This document shows, piece by piece, positions 35,569 to 44,660 of a stretch of DNA of 64,000 nt. A program made the position numbers and the translations under genes. A model generated the notes under the pieces. It searched no databases. It had not been told where the DNA came from and saw only the letters and a program-made list of their open reading frames with translations. Source of the stretch: Ketogulonicigenium vulgare WSH-001 (GTDB lineage: Bacteria; Pseudomonadota; Alphaproteobacteria; Rhodobacterales; Rhodobacteraceae); the NCBI RefSeq assembly GCF_000223375.1, contig NC_017384.1, positions 1,862,501-1,926,500 on the forward strand, read 5' to 3'. The stretch's first letter is position 1. Every line of letters starts with the position of its first letter.

Positions 35569-35606
35569 GGCCGCCGCGTAAACCTGCTGCGCGGGCGCTG
35601 CAAGAG

Positions 35607-36170
35607 TTATCGTCTAAAGTCGATGATCTGCTGATCGGTGACCATCAGATCAAGGGGCTGGTCATAGGGATCAGTCGGCAGATCGTCATCCATCTGCGCC
35701 TGATAGGCAAAGCCGATGGCCACGACGGGTCCCGTCTCGCGCAGGGCCTGCAAGGTGCGGTCGTAATAACCGCCGCCATAGCCCAGACGGCGACCATCGC
35801 GCGCAAAGGCCAGCATCGGCAGCACCACGACATCCGGTCGCAGGAAATCGCCATGGGCAGGCTCTAATGTATTCAGCGCCCCGTCGGCCAGCGCATCGCC
35901 GGGCGTATAGGCGCGAAAGCGCAGCGGCGTTGCGGGCGCGTCGATCACCGGCAGACAGATGCGACTGCCCTGCCCTGCGGCGATACGCAGCGCGGGCATC
36001 GGGTCGATTTCCGTGCGAATGGCGACATAGCCCGAGATCACCTGCCCCGCATATTCGCCCAGCACCTGCGCCAGACGCGCGCTTGCGCGGTCGTCCGCAG
36101 CCGCATGGGCCAGTGCGCGGCGCGCGGCCGCGCGGGCGCGGCACGCGATCTTTTCATCGTCAATCGTCAT
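35607..36170 (-). CDS. 5-formyltetrahydrofolate cyclo-ligase
   Basis: A 187-aa ATP-dependent enzyme (MTHFS/YgfA family) that converts 5-formyl-THF to 5,10-methenyl-THF. The signature GRRLGYGGGYYDRTLQ is present, with the N-terminal basic helix and the EIDPMPAL segment. The start overlaps the mgtE stop by 4 nt (ATGA). In many bacteria the upstream neighbour is 6S RNA; here there is no room for it. Confidence 0.92.
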   Translation of the reverse strand: MTIDDEKIACRARAAARRALAHAAADDRASARLAQVLGEYAGQVISGYVAIRTEIDPMPALRIAAGQGSRICLPVIDAPATPLRFRAYTPGDALADGALNTLEPAHGDFLRPDVVVLPMLAFARDGRRLGYGGGYYDRTLQALRETGPVVAIGFAYQAQMDDDLPTDPYDQPLDLMVTDQQIIDFRR

Positions 36171-37549
36171 AGCAGGATCACCGTCGCAAGGCCGAGGAAG
36201 GCAAAGAAGCCCACCATATCCGTGGTCGTTGTCACAAACGTGCCCGAGGCCAGCGCCGGGTCCAGCTTTAGCTTATCCAGCACGACCGGCACCAGCACGC
36301 CTGCCAGCGCCGCAACCACAAGGTTGATCAGCATCGCCAGTGCCAGCGTCAGGCCCAGCAGCGCACTGCCATAGCCGAATGTGCCGACCGCGCCCATAAC
36401 GACCGCAAAGACCAAGCCATTGAGCAGCCCCACAAACATTTCACGCCGGATCACCCGCCATGCGTTGGACGCCGTCAGGTCATTCGTCGCAATCGCGCGC
36501 ACCGCAACCGTCAGCGACTGCGTCCCCGCCGATCCCCCCATAGAGGCGACGACCGGCATCAACGCCGCTAGCGCCACATAGGCCGCAATGGTCTGGTCGA
36601 ACAGCCCGACAATCAGCGCGGCGATATTCACCGTGATCAGGTTCACGAACAGCCAGGGGAAACGCTGTTTCACCGTTTCGAACACGCTGTCGCTGATGGT
36701 GGCGTTTTCGCCGACACCGGCCAGACGCAGCATGTCTTCGGTATGCTCCTCGTCCAGCACGATCATCGCATCGTCGATGGTGATCACGCCGACCAGCCGG
36801 TCATCGCTGTCCACCACGGGGGATGAGATCAGGTGATATTGGTTAAAGGCGCGGGCGACATCGCCTTCGTCATCATTGACGTTAAAGGTGATGAACGTCT
36901 CTTCCAGAATGTCCTTTAGCGGCGTTGCGCGCGCCGAGGACAGAATCCGGCCCAGCGTTGCCTGCCCAATGGGGCGCATACGCGGATCGACCAGCACAAG
37001 GTGATAGAACTGATCGGGCAGCGCGATATCCGAGCGCAGAAAGTCTATCGCCTCGCCCACAGTCCAATGCTCGGGCGCTTTTGCGACCTCGACCTGCATC
37101 AGGCGACCGGCGGATTCCTCGGGGTAGGCCAGTGCCTTTTCAACCGCCACCCGGTCAGAGGCGTCCAGCGCATCCAGCACCGCCTCTTGTTGCGGCGCAT
37201 CCAGATATTCGACAAGGTCAACGACGTCATCGGATTCCAGATCACGCACAGCCTCGGCCAACTGATCGGGGTTCAGTTGCGCGATCACCTCGTCGCGCAG
37301 GTTTTCGTCAAGCTCCGAGAGGATCTCGCCGTCCACGCCGTTCGGCCACAGTTGCAGCAGCGCGCGGCGGTCGCGGGTGTTCAACTGCTCGATCAGGTCG
37401 GCGATATCGGCGGCGTGCAGCGGCTCCAGCGCCGCATCAATGGCCGGGGCATCATCGGCCTCGATCGCGTCCAACACCTCGTCGAACAGGCGTGTCGACA
37501 GGCCATAGCTTTCTTCGGCGTCGATGATCTTTTCGTCGTGCTGATCCAT
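36167..37549 (-). CDS. mgtE: Magnesium transporter MgtE
   Basis: A 460-aa MgtE. The N-terminal superhelical domain (residues about 20-130, acidic), tandem CBS domains (about 140-265, including DDRLVGVITIDDAMIVLDEEHTED) and five C-terminal membrane helices (about 285-460) are in the usual order. Pore-region motifs PVVASMGGSAGTQSLTV and NLVVAALAGVLVPVVLDKL are present. It is the first gene of an operon with the 5-FCL gene, divergent from guaD. I see no M-box-like leader. Confidence 0.94.
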   Translation of the reverse strand: MDQHDEKIIDAEESYGLSTRLFDEVLDAIEADDAPAIDAALEPLHAADIADLIEQLNTRDRRALLQLWPNGVDGEILSELDENLRDEVIAQLNPDQLAEAVRDLESDDVVDLVEYLDAPQQEAVLDALDASDRVAVEKALAYPEESAGRLMQVEVAKAPEHWTVGEAIDFLRSDIALPDQFYHLVLVDPRMRPIGQATLGRILSSARATPLKDILEETFITFNVNDDEGDVARAFNQYHLISSPVVDSDDRLVGVITIDDAMIVLDEEHTEDMLRLAGVGENATISDSVFETVKQRFPWLFVNLITVNIAALIVGLFDQTIAAYVALAALMPVVASMGGSAGTQSLTVAVRAIATNDLTASNAWRVIRREMFVGLLNGLVFAVVMGAVGTFGYGSALLGLTLALAMLINLVVAALAGVLVPVVLDKLKLDPALASGTFVTTTTDMVGFFAFLGLATVILL

Positions 37550-37663
37550 AAGCGCCTCCGTCTGCCTTTTCCACTAGCATAGACCACCGCTGCCCCGCGG
37601 CAAGGGCGGCCCAGCACTACAGCGGCGATTTACGCCGCGCGCAAAGGCACATAAACTGGCGAT

Positions 37664-38968
37664 ATGACAAAACAATTGCTTCTGGGTCAGGTGCTGTCAT
37701 TTGACGGTAACCCGTTTGAAACCGAATGGACGGCCGTGGCGCACCATCGCCGCCGCGGCGCTGTGCTGCTGGAGGGCGGCGTGATCGCTGCCGTGGATGA
37801 GGCGGATAGCCTCCGCGCCCGCCACCCTGATGCGGAGGTCACCGATTATGGCGACGCGCTGATCTCGGCCGGGTTCATCGACACCCATATGCATTACCCG
37901 CAGACCGGCATTATCGCCAGCTGGGGCAAACGGCTGATCGACTGGCTGAACACCTATACCTTCCCCGAGGAGGCACGCTTTGCCGACCCCGCCTATGCCT
38001 GTGCGATGGCAAACCGCACGCTGGATCTGGCGCTGGCGCATGGCACGACGACGCTGACAAGTTTCGGCACGATCCACCCCGGCAGCGTCGATGCCTTTTT
38101 TGAGGCCGCCGCCCAGCGCGGGATGCGGGTCGTTGCGGGCAAGACCTGTATGGACCGGCCCGAGACCACGCCTGATTTCCTGCGCGACACGGCGCAATCC
38201 GCCTATGACGACAGCAAGGCGCTGCTGGACAAATGGCACGGGGTGGGCCGCGCGCTTTATGCGATCACGCCGCGCTTTTCCCCCACCTCGACCGAGGCAC
38301 AGCTGCGCGCCCTTGGCGATCTGTGGCGCGAACGCCCCGAGGCGCTGATGCAGACCCATCTGTCCGAACAGGTCGACGAGGTGGAATGGGTCAAGGGTCT
38401 CTACCCGCAATCGCGTGATTATCTGGATACTTACGAGGCCTTTGGTCTGCTGGGCGAAGGCGCGATCTATGGCCATGCGATTCACCTGACGGGGCGCGAG
38501 ATTGCGCGGCTGCGTGATGCTGGCGCATCGCTGGCGCATTGCCCGACCTCGAACACGGTGCTGGGGTCTGGGCTGTTCGATTTGCCGGGGCTCGCGGGCA
38601 AGATCCGCGTCGGCATTGCGACGGATACGGCGGGCGGCAACAGTTTTTCCATGCTGCGCGTCATGGCCGCAACCTATGAGATCGCGCAACTGCGCGGCAC
38701 AGCTATTCACCCTGCGCAACTCATGTGGCTCGCCACCGAAGGCGGCGCCCGCGCCCTGCGGCAAGAGGGGCGGATCGGTCACCTAGGCGTGGGGGCCGAG
38801 GCGGATCTGGTGATCCTCGACCTCGCCTCGACCCCCGCCATCGCCCAGCGCAGCGCGCGCGCCGCAGATTTCTGGGAGGCGCTATTCCCGACACTGCTGA
38901 TGGGCGATGACCGCGCGGTGCGGGATGTGTGGGTGAACGGGGCGCGGATGGCCGCGCGGGCAGGATAG
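37664..38968 (+). CDS. guaD: Guanine deaminase
   Basis: A 434-aa amidohydrolase that deaminates guanine to xanthine. The metal ligands are in ISAGFIDTHMHYPQTG, MQTHLSEQVDEVEWV, YGHAIHLTG and IATDTAGGNSFSML; the PQ after HMHY and the TYTFPEEARF segment are typical of guanine deaminases. No purine-catabolism cluster surrounds it. Its 3' end is followed by about 100 bp with no identified gene. Confidence 0.93.
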   Translation: MTKQLLLGQVLSFDGNPFETEWTAVAHHRRRGAVLLEGGVIAAVDEADSLRARHPDAEVTDYGDALISAGFIDTHMHYPQTGIIASWGKRLIDWLNTYTFPEEARFADPAYACAMANRTLDLALAHGTTTLTSFGTIHPGSVDAFFEAAAQRGMRVVAGKTCMDRPETTPDFLRDTAQSAYDDSKALLDKWHGVGRALYAITPRFSPTSTEAQLRALGDLWRERPEALMQTHLSEQVDEVEWVKGLYPQSRDYLDTYEAFGLLGEGAIYGHAIHLTGREIARLRDAGASLAHCPTSNTVLGSGLFDLPGLAGKIRVGIATDTAGGNSFSMLRVMAATYEIAQLRGTAIHPAQLMWLATEGGARALRQEGRIGHLGVGAEADLVILDLASTPAIAQRSARAADFWEALFPTLLMGDDRAVRDVWVNGARMAARAG

Positions 38969-39074
38969 GTTCCGGCAAGCTCTGCGTCGGTCAGCGGCCG
39001 TTCGGCTTGATCAAGCGCAAGCGATATTTCAGTGCATAGCCCGCATCTTGGATCATGTGCCTGTGCACTCAACG

Positions 39075-39596
39075 CTACTCCGGCGCAGGGCCGCGTTCGA
39101 TAAAGGTCGACAGCGTGATATAGCTGCGGACGGATCGCACGCCCTCGAGGCTTTGGATTTCCATCAGGAAGCTTTCCAGCCCTTCGGTATCGACGGCGCG
39201 GACTTTGATCAGGACACAGCCGTCGCCCGCGACGGTGTGCAGCTCCTCGACCTCGGGGCGGTCGGTGAATTTCAGCAGCTTGCGCGTGGCGCTATAGCTG
39301 CTGGTATCGACCACCAGAAAGGTCAACAGCGTCCGGCCCAGCTTGCAGCCATCCAGTACCGCCACCGTCGATTTGATGACGCCGTCACGTTTGAGGCGCT
39401 TCACCCGGTCATGCACCGCAGGCGCCGACAGATTCACCACCCGGCTGAGTTCGGCATAAGAGGATGAGGCATCCACCGCCAAAGCGCCTAATATTTTTCG
39501 GTCAATCGCATCAAGATCGGCCGGGCGATGACGGATCTGCCGAATACTGTCTGTTTCTTGATGATCCACGCTCATCACGCTTTCCATTCCTAACAT
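39075..39596 (-). CDS. Lrp/AsnC-family regulator
   Basis: A 173-aa Lrp-family protein with an N-terminal extension before the HTH (LDAIDRKILGALAVDASSSYAELSRVVNLSAPAVHDRVKRL) and a RAM domain (VEELHTVAGDGCVLIKV). Three candidate starts (39596, 39587, 39575) each have some purine upstream; the longest is listed. It is divergent from an MFS exporter, and a perfect palindrome sits between them, so control of the exporter and itself is likely. Confidence 0.88.
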   Translation of the reverse strand: MLGMESVMSVDHQETDSIRQIRHRPADLDAIDRKILGALAVDASSSYAELSRVVNLSAPAVHDRVKRLKRDGVIKSTVAVLDGCKLGRTLLTFLVVDTSSYSATRKLLKFTDRPEVEELHTVAGDGCVLIKVRAVDTEGLESFLMEIQSLEGVRSVRSYITLSTFIERGPAPE

Positions 39597-39618
39597 GATC
39601 TCTCATATCGAGGATAAC

Positions 39619-39635
39619 GCCGAATGATATTCGGC
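39619..39635. promoter_or_regulatory. Palindromic operator between lrp-like gene and MFS gene
   Basis: A perfect palindrome GCCGAAT-GAT-ATTCGGC. The half-site ATTCGG recurs at 39650-39655, 21 bp (two helical turns) after the first copy at 39629. A -10-like TATACT lies between the two, toward the MFS gene. This fits an Lrp-family multimer binding in phase; the factor is inferred. Confidence 0.6.
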
Positions 39636-39664
39636 TGCAATCTATACTTATTCGGAGAGATTTC

Positions 39665-40837
39665 ATGCCAGTTGCGCTATTCGCGCTGGCGATTGGCGCA
39701 TTCGGCATTGGTCTGACCGAATTCGTCGTCGCCGGCATCCTGCCCCAGATCGCTGCAGATTTCGGCGTCGATATTCCCCAAGCCGGTCTGATGGCGACCA
39801 CCTATGCGCTGGGGGTCTTTGTCGGCGCGCCGATCCTGACCGTGCTGGGCGCGCGGGTGCCGCGCAAGGCGCTGCTGATCGGCCTCGCGCTGATCTTCAC
39901 GCTGGGCAATATCGTGACCGCGCTGGCGCCAACGCTGCCCATGGCGCTGGCGGGGCGCATCCTGACCGCGTTCAACCACGGCACGTTCTTTGGCGTCGGC
40001 TCGATCATCGCGGCGTCGCTGGTGGCGCGGGACAAACAGGCCAGCGCGATTGCATTCATGTTTTCGGGGCTGACCTTGGCCAATCTGGTGGGCGTCCCGG
40101 CGGGCACATGGCTGGCCCAAGCCTTTGATTGGCGGTTGGTATTTTGGCTGTCGGCGGCGATTGGCGTCGTGACCATGACCAGCATCGCGCTGTGGGTGCC
40201 GCGCATTGCGGGCGGCAAGGCGATCGCGCTGCGGTCCGAGCTGCGCGCCTTTATCGACCCGCAAGTGCTGCTGGCGATGGGGATCACGGTCTTTGGCCCC
40301 GCGGCCTTCTTCACCTCGATCACTTATATCGCGCCGATGATGATCCATGAGGCGGGCTTTTCCGATGCGGGCGTGACGCGGATCATGGTGCTGTTCGGGC
40401 TGGGTCTGGCGGTTGGCAACTGGCTGGGCGGGCGGTTCGCGGACCGGTCGCTGTTTGGCACGCTGTTCGTGACGCTGGCCGCGCAGGCGCTGGTGCTGCT
40501 GGTGTTCTGGCTGAATGTCGGCAGCGGCGTCATTGCATCGGCCTCGGTCTTTTTCATGGCCGCCTTTGGCTTTGCCACGGTTGCACCGATCCAAAAGCTG
40601 GTGATGGATCGCGCCAGTGCTGCGGGCGCACCGACGATGGCCGCATCGGTGAATATCGGCATGTTCAATCTGGGCAATGCGATGGGCGCATGGGTCGGCG
40701 GCGCGACCATCGCGGCGGGCTTTGGCTTTGCCGCGCCCAACTGGGCGGGGGCGATCCTGTCACTGATCGCGCTGGGGCTGGCGTTTATCGCCTGGGCCAG
40801 CAGCGCAACAGGGCGGATGGCGCAGCAGGTGCGTTAA
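39665..40837 (+). CDS. MFS transporter, AraJ-like DHA1 exporter
   Basis: A 390-aa major facilitator with 12 predicted membrane helices. The start LFALAIGAFGIGLTEFV and the region GRILTAFNHGTFFGVG match the DHA1 subfamily of sugar and drug efflux proteins (AraJ, YdhP). The loop between helices 2 and 3 carries GARVPRKALL. A Shine-Dalgarno GGAGAG precedes the ATG. An amino acid or amino-acid-like export role is possible given the divergent Lrp regulator, but this is inference. Confidence 0.88.
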   Translation: MPVALFALAIGAFGIGLTEFVVAGILPQIAADFGVDIPQAGLMATTYALGVFVGAPILTVLGARVPRKALLIGLALIFTLGNIVTALAPTLPMALAGRILTAFNHGTFFGVGSIIAASLVARDKQASAIAFMFSGLTLANLVGVPAGTWLAQAFDWRLVFWLSAAIGVVTMTSIALWVPRIAGGKAIALRSELRAFIDPQVLLAMGITVFGPAAFFTSITYIAPMMIHEAGFSDAGVTRIMVLFGLGLAVGNWLGGRFADRSLFGTLFVTLAAQALVLLVFWLNVGSGVIASASVFFMAAFGFATVAPIQKLVMDRASAAGAPTMAASVNIGMFNLGNAMGAWVGGATIAAGFGFAAPNWAGAILSLIALGLAFIAWASSATGRMAQQVR

Positions 40838-40900
40838 GCTTGCGCAGGGCGTTGCTTTCTTCGACAGTGGTCGCTGAACGCATCCCTGCCGAGAGACATA

Positions 40901-42241
40901 ATGGACTGGATCGCCCGCCGCAGTGGCTTTGGAAAACGCGAAGGCGATTATCGGACGGATGGCGATATCGACTATGGTCGGATCGTCCATTCCGCCGCCT
41001 TTCGGCGGCTGCAGGGCAAGACACAAATCCTGTCGCTGGGCGATAGCGATTTTTACCGCACCCGCCTGACCCATTCGCTGGAGGTGGCGCAAATCGCCAC
41101 TGGTCTGATGCGCACCTTGAATGCGCACGATCCTGACCATCCCGCCGTGCCGCATCTGCCCGATCAGAGCATGATCATGGCGATCAGCAGCGCCCATGAT
41201 CTGGGGCATCCGCCCTTTGGTCACGGCGGCGAGGTTGCGCTGAACTATGCGATGCGGGACGCAGGCGGGTTCGAGGGCAACGGCCAGACCCTGCGCATCC
41301 TGACGCGGCTCGAGAGTTTCTCGCAATCCCACGGCGCGGATCTGACGCGCCGCACGCTACTGGGCGTGTTGAAATACCCTGCCGCCCTGCCGGTGCTGCA
41401 AAACCCCCTTTTGGTGCCCGCGCTGAAAAGCGGGCCGACCCTCTTCAAGACGCTGGATATCGCGGCCTGCAAACCGCCCAAGGGCTATTTCGCCGCCGAG
41501 CAAGAGGCCGTCGACTGGGTCCTTGCGCCGCTGTCGGACAGCGATCGCGCGACCTTTGGCGACTGGGTGCCAAAGCCGGGCGGCCACGGCAAAACGCTGC
41601 ATAAATCCCTTGATTGCAGTATCATGGATCTGGCGGATGATATTGCCTATGGCATCCATGATTTCGAAGATGCCATCGCCCTGCACCTTGTGACGCCCGA
41701 GTTGCTACGCAGCGCGATCCGGGCAGAGCTATGGCAGGATTTCATGGCGGGCCGGCGCGATGCGGATAAAAAAGAGAAAAGCAACGATCCCTATGGCGAT
41801 CTGATCGCACAGCTTTTTGGCGCGGGAAACACGCGCAAAAAGATCATCGGCGCCCTTGTCGGCTATCTGGTGCGGCCCATCGCCTTTGTCGAAAAGGCGG
41901 CGTTTACCGCGCCGCTGCTGCGCTGGAATGTCGGCCTGCCGGATGCGCAGAGCAAACTCCTGGCGGCGCTAAAGGATTTTGTTTTCCAGCAGGTGATCGA
42001 CAGCCCGAATGTCCAGCACCTTGAATTCAAAGGCCAGCAGATGGTCGTCACCGTATGCGAGGCGCTGCAATCTGACCCCAAGCGCCTGCTGCCACCTGAC
42101 GCCTATGCCCGCTATCGCGCCGCAGCTGATGATCCGCGCGTGATTTGCGACCACGTGGCCGCAATGACCGATCTGCATCTGATGAAAACCTATGAGCGAC
42201 TGTTCTCGCCGCGCATGGGGTCGGTGTTCGACAGGCTATAA
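40901..42241 (+). CDS. dgt: Deoxyguanosinetriphosphate triphosphohydrolase-like protein
   Basis: A 446-aa HD-domain dNTPase. Motifs: SAAFRRLQGKTQ, RLTHSLEVAQIATGL with the first H, and SSAHDLGHPPFGHGGEVALN with the HD pair; DLADDIAYGIHDFEDA supplies the later aspartates. It splits dGTP (or other dNTPs) into nucleoside and triphosphate, affecting dNTP pools. In related genomes dgt is often next to argS; here they lie 15 kb apart. It overlaps the convergent hisN by 6 nt. Confidence 0.93.
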   Translation: MDWIARRSGFGKREGDYRTDGDIDYGRIVHSAAFRRLQGKTQILSLGDSDFYRTRLTHSLEVAQIATGLMRTLNAHDPDHPAVPHLPDQSMIMAISSAHDLGHPPFGHGGEVALNYAMRDAGGFEGNGQTLRILTRLESFSQSHGADLTRRTLLGVLKYPAALPVLQNPLLVPALKSGPTLFKTLDIAACKPPKGYFAAEQEAVDWVLAPLSDSDRATFGDWVPKPGGHGKTLHKSLDCSIMDLADDIAYGIHDFEDAIALHLVTPELLRSAIRAELWQDFMAGRRDADKKEKSNDPYGDLIAQLFGAGNTRKKIIGALVGYLVRPIAFVEKAAFTAPLLRWNVGLPDAQSKLLAALKDFVFQQVIDSPNVQHLEFKGQQMVVTVCEALQSDPKRLLPPDAYARYRAAADDPRVICDHVAAMTDLHLMKTYERLFSPRMGSVFDRL

Positions 42242-43048
42242 AGTCTGCGAAAGGATCGCCAAAGCCTCGGCATGAACCTCTGCATTCGCGGCGGCCAGTA
42301 CACGGCCACCGTTCCAAGCGGGACCGCCTTGCCAATCGGTGACAATGCCGCCCGCCCCCTCGATCACCGCAATGGGTCCTTGGACATCATAAGATTGCAG
42401 ACCCGCCTCGATCACCAGATCGATCTGACCCGCCGCCAGCATGGCATAGGCATAGCAATCCATGCCGTAACGGGTCAGACGCGCCTGCGCGGCGACGGTG
42501 TGAAAGGCGGCGGCCTCGGTGGGGGTGCCAACCTCGGGGTAGGTCGTCATGACGATGGCATCAGACAGGGCGCGGGCGGCTCGGGTCTGCAGCGCGCTGG
42601 TGCCTTGCGGGCCGACGCATTCAGCGCGGCCAAAGCCGCCTGCGAAACGCTCGCCAATATAGGGTTGGTCAATCAGGCCGAACAGCGGGCCTTGGTCATC
42701 GGATACTGCGACCAACACACCCCAGGTCGGCGCACCGGCGATATAGGCACGGGTGCCGTCGATGGGGTCCAACACCCAAGTCAGCCCGCTATTGCCCGGC
42801 TGATGGCCGAATTCTTCGCCCAAGATCGCGTCATCCGGACGCTCGCGCGCCAAGATCGCGCGCATGGCCATTTCGCTTTCACGGTCGGCGATGGTGACCG
42901 GATCAAAGGCGACACCCTTTGCCGGGCCTTTGTTATCCGCCGCAATCCCGCGCCGGAAATGTTGCAATGTCACAGGCCGGGCGGCATCGGCCAGCAGATG
43001 CGCAACACGGCGCAGATCAGCGGCAAGCGCAGGCGATACTCTGGTCAT
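42236..43048 (-). CDS. hisN: Histidinol-phosphatase, IMPase fold
   Basis: A 270-aa phosphatase with ILGEEFGHQPG and the HisN-type signature VLDPIDGTRAYIAGAPTWG; the RAYI in place of TNF marks the histidinol-phosphatase branch that replaces HisB-type enzymes in alphaproteobacteria and actinobacteria. The C-terminal metal ligand is SYDVQGPIAVIEGAGG. The ATG at 43048 (MTRVSPALAAD) is the likely start, though the frame is open to 43135. It lies just downstream of an XRE regulator. Confidence 0.88.
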   Translation of the reverse strand: MTRVSPALAADLRRVAHLLADAARPVTLQHFRRGIAADNKGPAKGVAFDPVTIADRESEMAMRAILARERPDDAILGEEFGHQPGNSGLTWVLDPIDGTRAYIAGAPTWGVLVAVSDDQGPLFGLIDQPYIGERFAGGFGRAECVGPQGTSALQTRAARALSDAIVMTTYPEVGTPTEAAAFHTVAAQARLTRYGMDCYAYAMLAAGQIDLVIEAGLQSYDVQGPIAVIEGAGGIVTDWQGGPAWNGGRVLAAANAEVHAEALAILSQTL

Positions 43049-43100
43049 CGGACGGCCCCTTATATGGTGGCCCACCCGTAACCCAAGCCTGCGGTTGCGA

Positions 43101-43460
43101 TCAAGCCGCGTCGGACAAAACCCGCGCCAATTCAAAGATGTGGCGGCGCTGATCTTCGGGGATGGCGTAATACGAGCGCAGCAGCTCCATCGCCTCGCGG
43201 CCCCATAGCTCTTCGTTCAGAGTGCTATCCTCGGTCGCGGCGGCGTTCATGCCCTCGTAGAAATAAGAGATCGATGTGCCCAGCGCATGGGCGATCTCCC
43301 ACAGCCGTGAGGCGCTGACGCGATTGGCGCCGGTTTCATACTTTTGGATCTGCTGGAATTTGATCCCAACATGTTCGGCCAGCTGCTGCTGGGTCATCCC
43401 GATCAGCCACCGCCGTTGCCGGATGCGTTTCCCAACATAGACATCAACCGTATGCGCCAT
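43101..43460 (-). CDS. XRE-family helix-turn-helix regulator
   Basis: A 119-aa regulator with a Cro/C1 HTH at residues 10-65 (RIRQRRWLIGMTQQQLAEHVGIKFQ and QIQKYETGANRVSASRLWEI) and a short C-terminal region ending IPEDQRRHIFELARVL. This compact type is widespread in alphaproteobacteria. The ATG at 43460 has GGGG 6 nt upstream, so it is preferred over the ATG at 43466. The gene is followed by hisN; the regulatory target is unknown. Confidence 0.85.
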   Translation of the reverse strand: MAHTVDVYVGKRIRQRRWLIGMTQQQLAEHVGIKFQQIQKYETGANRVSASRLWEIAHALGTSISYFYEGMNAAATEDSTLNEELWGREAMELLRSYYAIPEDQRRHIFELARVLSDAA

Positions 43461-43621
43461 CTGCATCCCCTGTCACCCATGCAACCGCCGCGTGTCCACC
43501 CTGTCCAGCGTCGGATCAAAGGGCAGGTCTTGCGACCGATCTCTGGTGCTATTTGACACTTGGTCAGGGGGGCCGTCACCCTATCCTTTTGTATAGGCTG
43601 AACTGTATTTTTAGAGGATTT

Positions 43622-43659
43622 TGCGCAAAAATCGCCCATGTTTTAGGCGATTTAGCGCA
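43622..43659 (-). terminator. Probable terminator after the LysR gene, with adjacent palindrome
   Basis: A long hairpin: TGCGC-AA-AAATCGCC / GGCGATTT-A-GCGCA with a 9-nt loop. On the minus strand GGCGATTTTT gives a T-tract, fitting termination of the LysR transcript. A separate perfect palindrome, CTTAGC-GA-GCTAAG, lies at 43665-43678 between this hairpin and the LysR stop. Confidence 0.55.
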
Positions 43660-43693
43660 TATTTCTTAGCGAGCTAAGGGCTTTGCGCGGGAA

Positions 43694-44548
43694 TCACATC
43701 GCGCGATAGGCACGGCGGATCAGATCGACCATGGCCATAACACTGGCACTTTCGCCATGCACGGCATGGTAGAGATTGATGTTGAACGCACGCAGATCAG
43801 GCAGTCCACCGTCATGGGGGATCCGCTCAAGATGGGGCGGCTCGGCCCCGGCGATATAGGTGTGGATCGCCAGATCGGCACTGACCGTCGCCTCGATCGT
43901 GCGGGTGGATTCGCTGTTCACAACCATCTGCCAATCGATGCCCGCCTCATCCAGCCGCCGCTGCACGAACGAGCGAAAGATACAGGCGCGCTCGAACGCC
44001 AGCGGCAGCGGACGCTTGCGCCAAGCGGCACCGCCCGGCGCGCCGACCCAGATCAACTCGCGCTGCGCCAGCGTCTCGCCGCCCTCGCCCAGCTCGTCCT
44101 CGGTGGTCAGCATCACGTCGATCTCGCCGCGGCGGAATTGCTCTTTCAGCATCAGGGTGAACGAGGAAATCAGATGCACCTGCACCAGTGGGAAATCGCG
44201 GGCGAATTGCTGCAAGATGCGGGGAATGACCGGATAGATCACATCCTGCGGTACGCCGAGGGTCACCTCACCCTCATAGCCGCGCGCGTTCAGACGGGCG
44301 TAGACCTCGTCGTTCAGCACCATCATCCGGCGCGCATAGGACAAAAGCTGATCCCCCGCCCCCGTCAGCGCAAGGCCGCGCCCCGCCCGTTCAAACAAAG
44401 CAACGCCGATGCTTTCTTCCAGCCGTTTCAACTGCATCGAGACCGCGGATTGCGTCAGATTGAGCAGCCCCGCCGCCCGCGTCACACCGCCATTTTCCGC
44501 CACGGCAACAAAGGACCGCAGGGCCGTCAGATCAAGGGTGCGCGACAC
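43694..44548 (-). CDS. LysR-family transcriptional regulator
   Basis: A 284-aa LysR regulator with an N-terminal winged HTH (RSFVAVAENGGVTRAAGLLNL and TQSAVSMQLKRLEE) and a substrate-binding domain (LGVPQDVIYPVIPRILQQF). It is divergent from a DUF1127 gene. The effector and the targets are unknown. The intergenic region to the DUF1127 gene is AT-rich and may hold its own operator. Confidence 0.88.
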   Translation of the reverse strand: MSRTLDLTALRSFVAVAENGGVTRAAGLLNLTQSAVSMQLKRLEESIGVALFERAGRGLALTGAGDQLLSYARRMMVLNDEVYARLNARGYEGEVTLGVPQDVIYPVIPRILQQFARDFPLVQVHLISSFTLMLKEQFRRGEIDVMLTTEDELGEGGETLAQRELIWVGAPGGAAWRKRPLPLAFERACIFRSFVQRRLDEAGIDWQMVVNSESTRTIEATVSADLAIHTYIAGAEPPHLERIPHDGGLPDLRAFNINLYHAVHGESASVMAMVDLIRRAYRAM

Positions 44549-44660
44549 ATCAAGATTCCTGATTTAATACCTGACAAACATTCATTTTATTTATGCAAAT
44601 TACCGCGTTAGAGCAAGCCTGCGGAATACGCCGCAGATGTTATTCACAAAGGAAAAGACC

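Noticed and set aside
35569..35606. 6S RNA next to the 5-FCL gene
   Set aside because: The gap is only 38 bp, and the other side overlaps mgtE, so no 6S RNA can fit.
38969..39074. Possible small gene between guaD and the Lrp gene
   Set aside because: The minus-strand frame here runs into guaD antisense, has no ribosome site and no recognisable protein.
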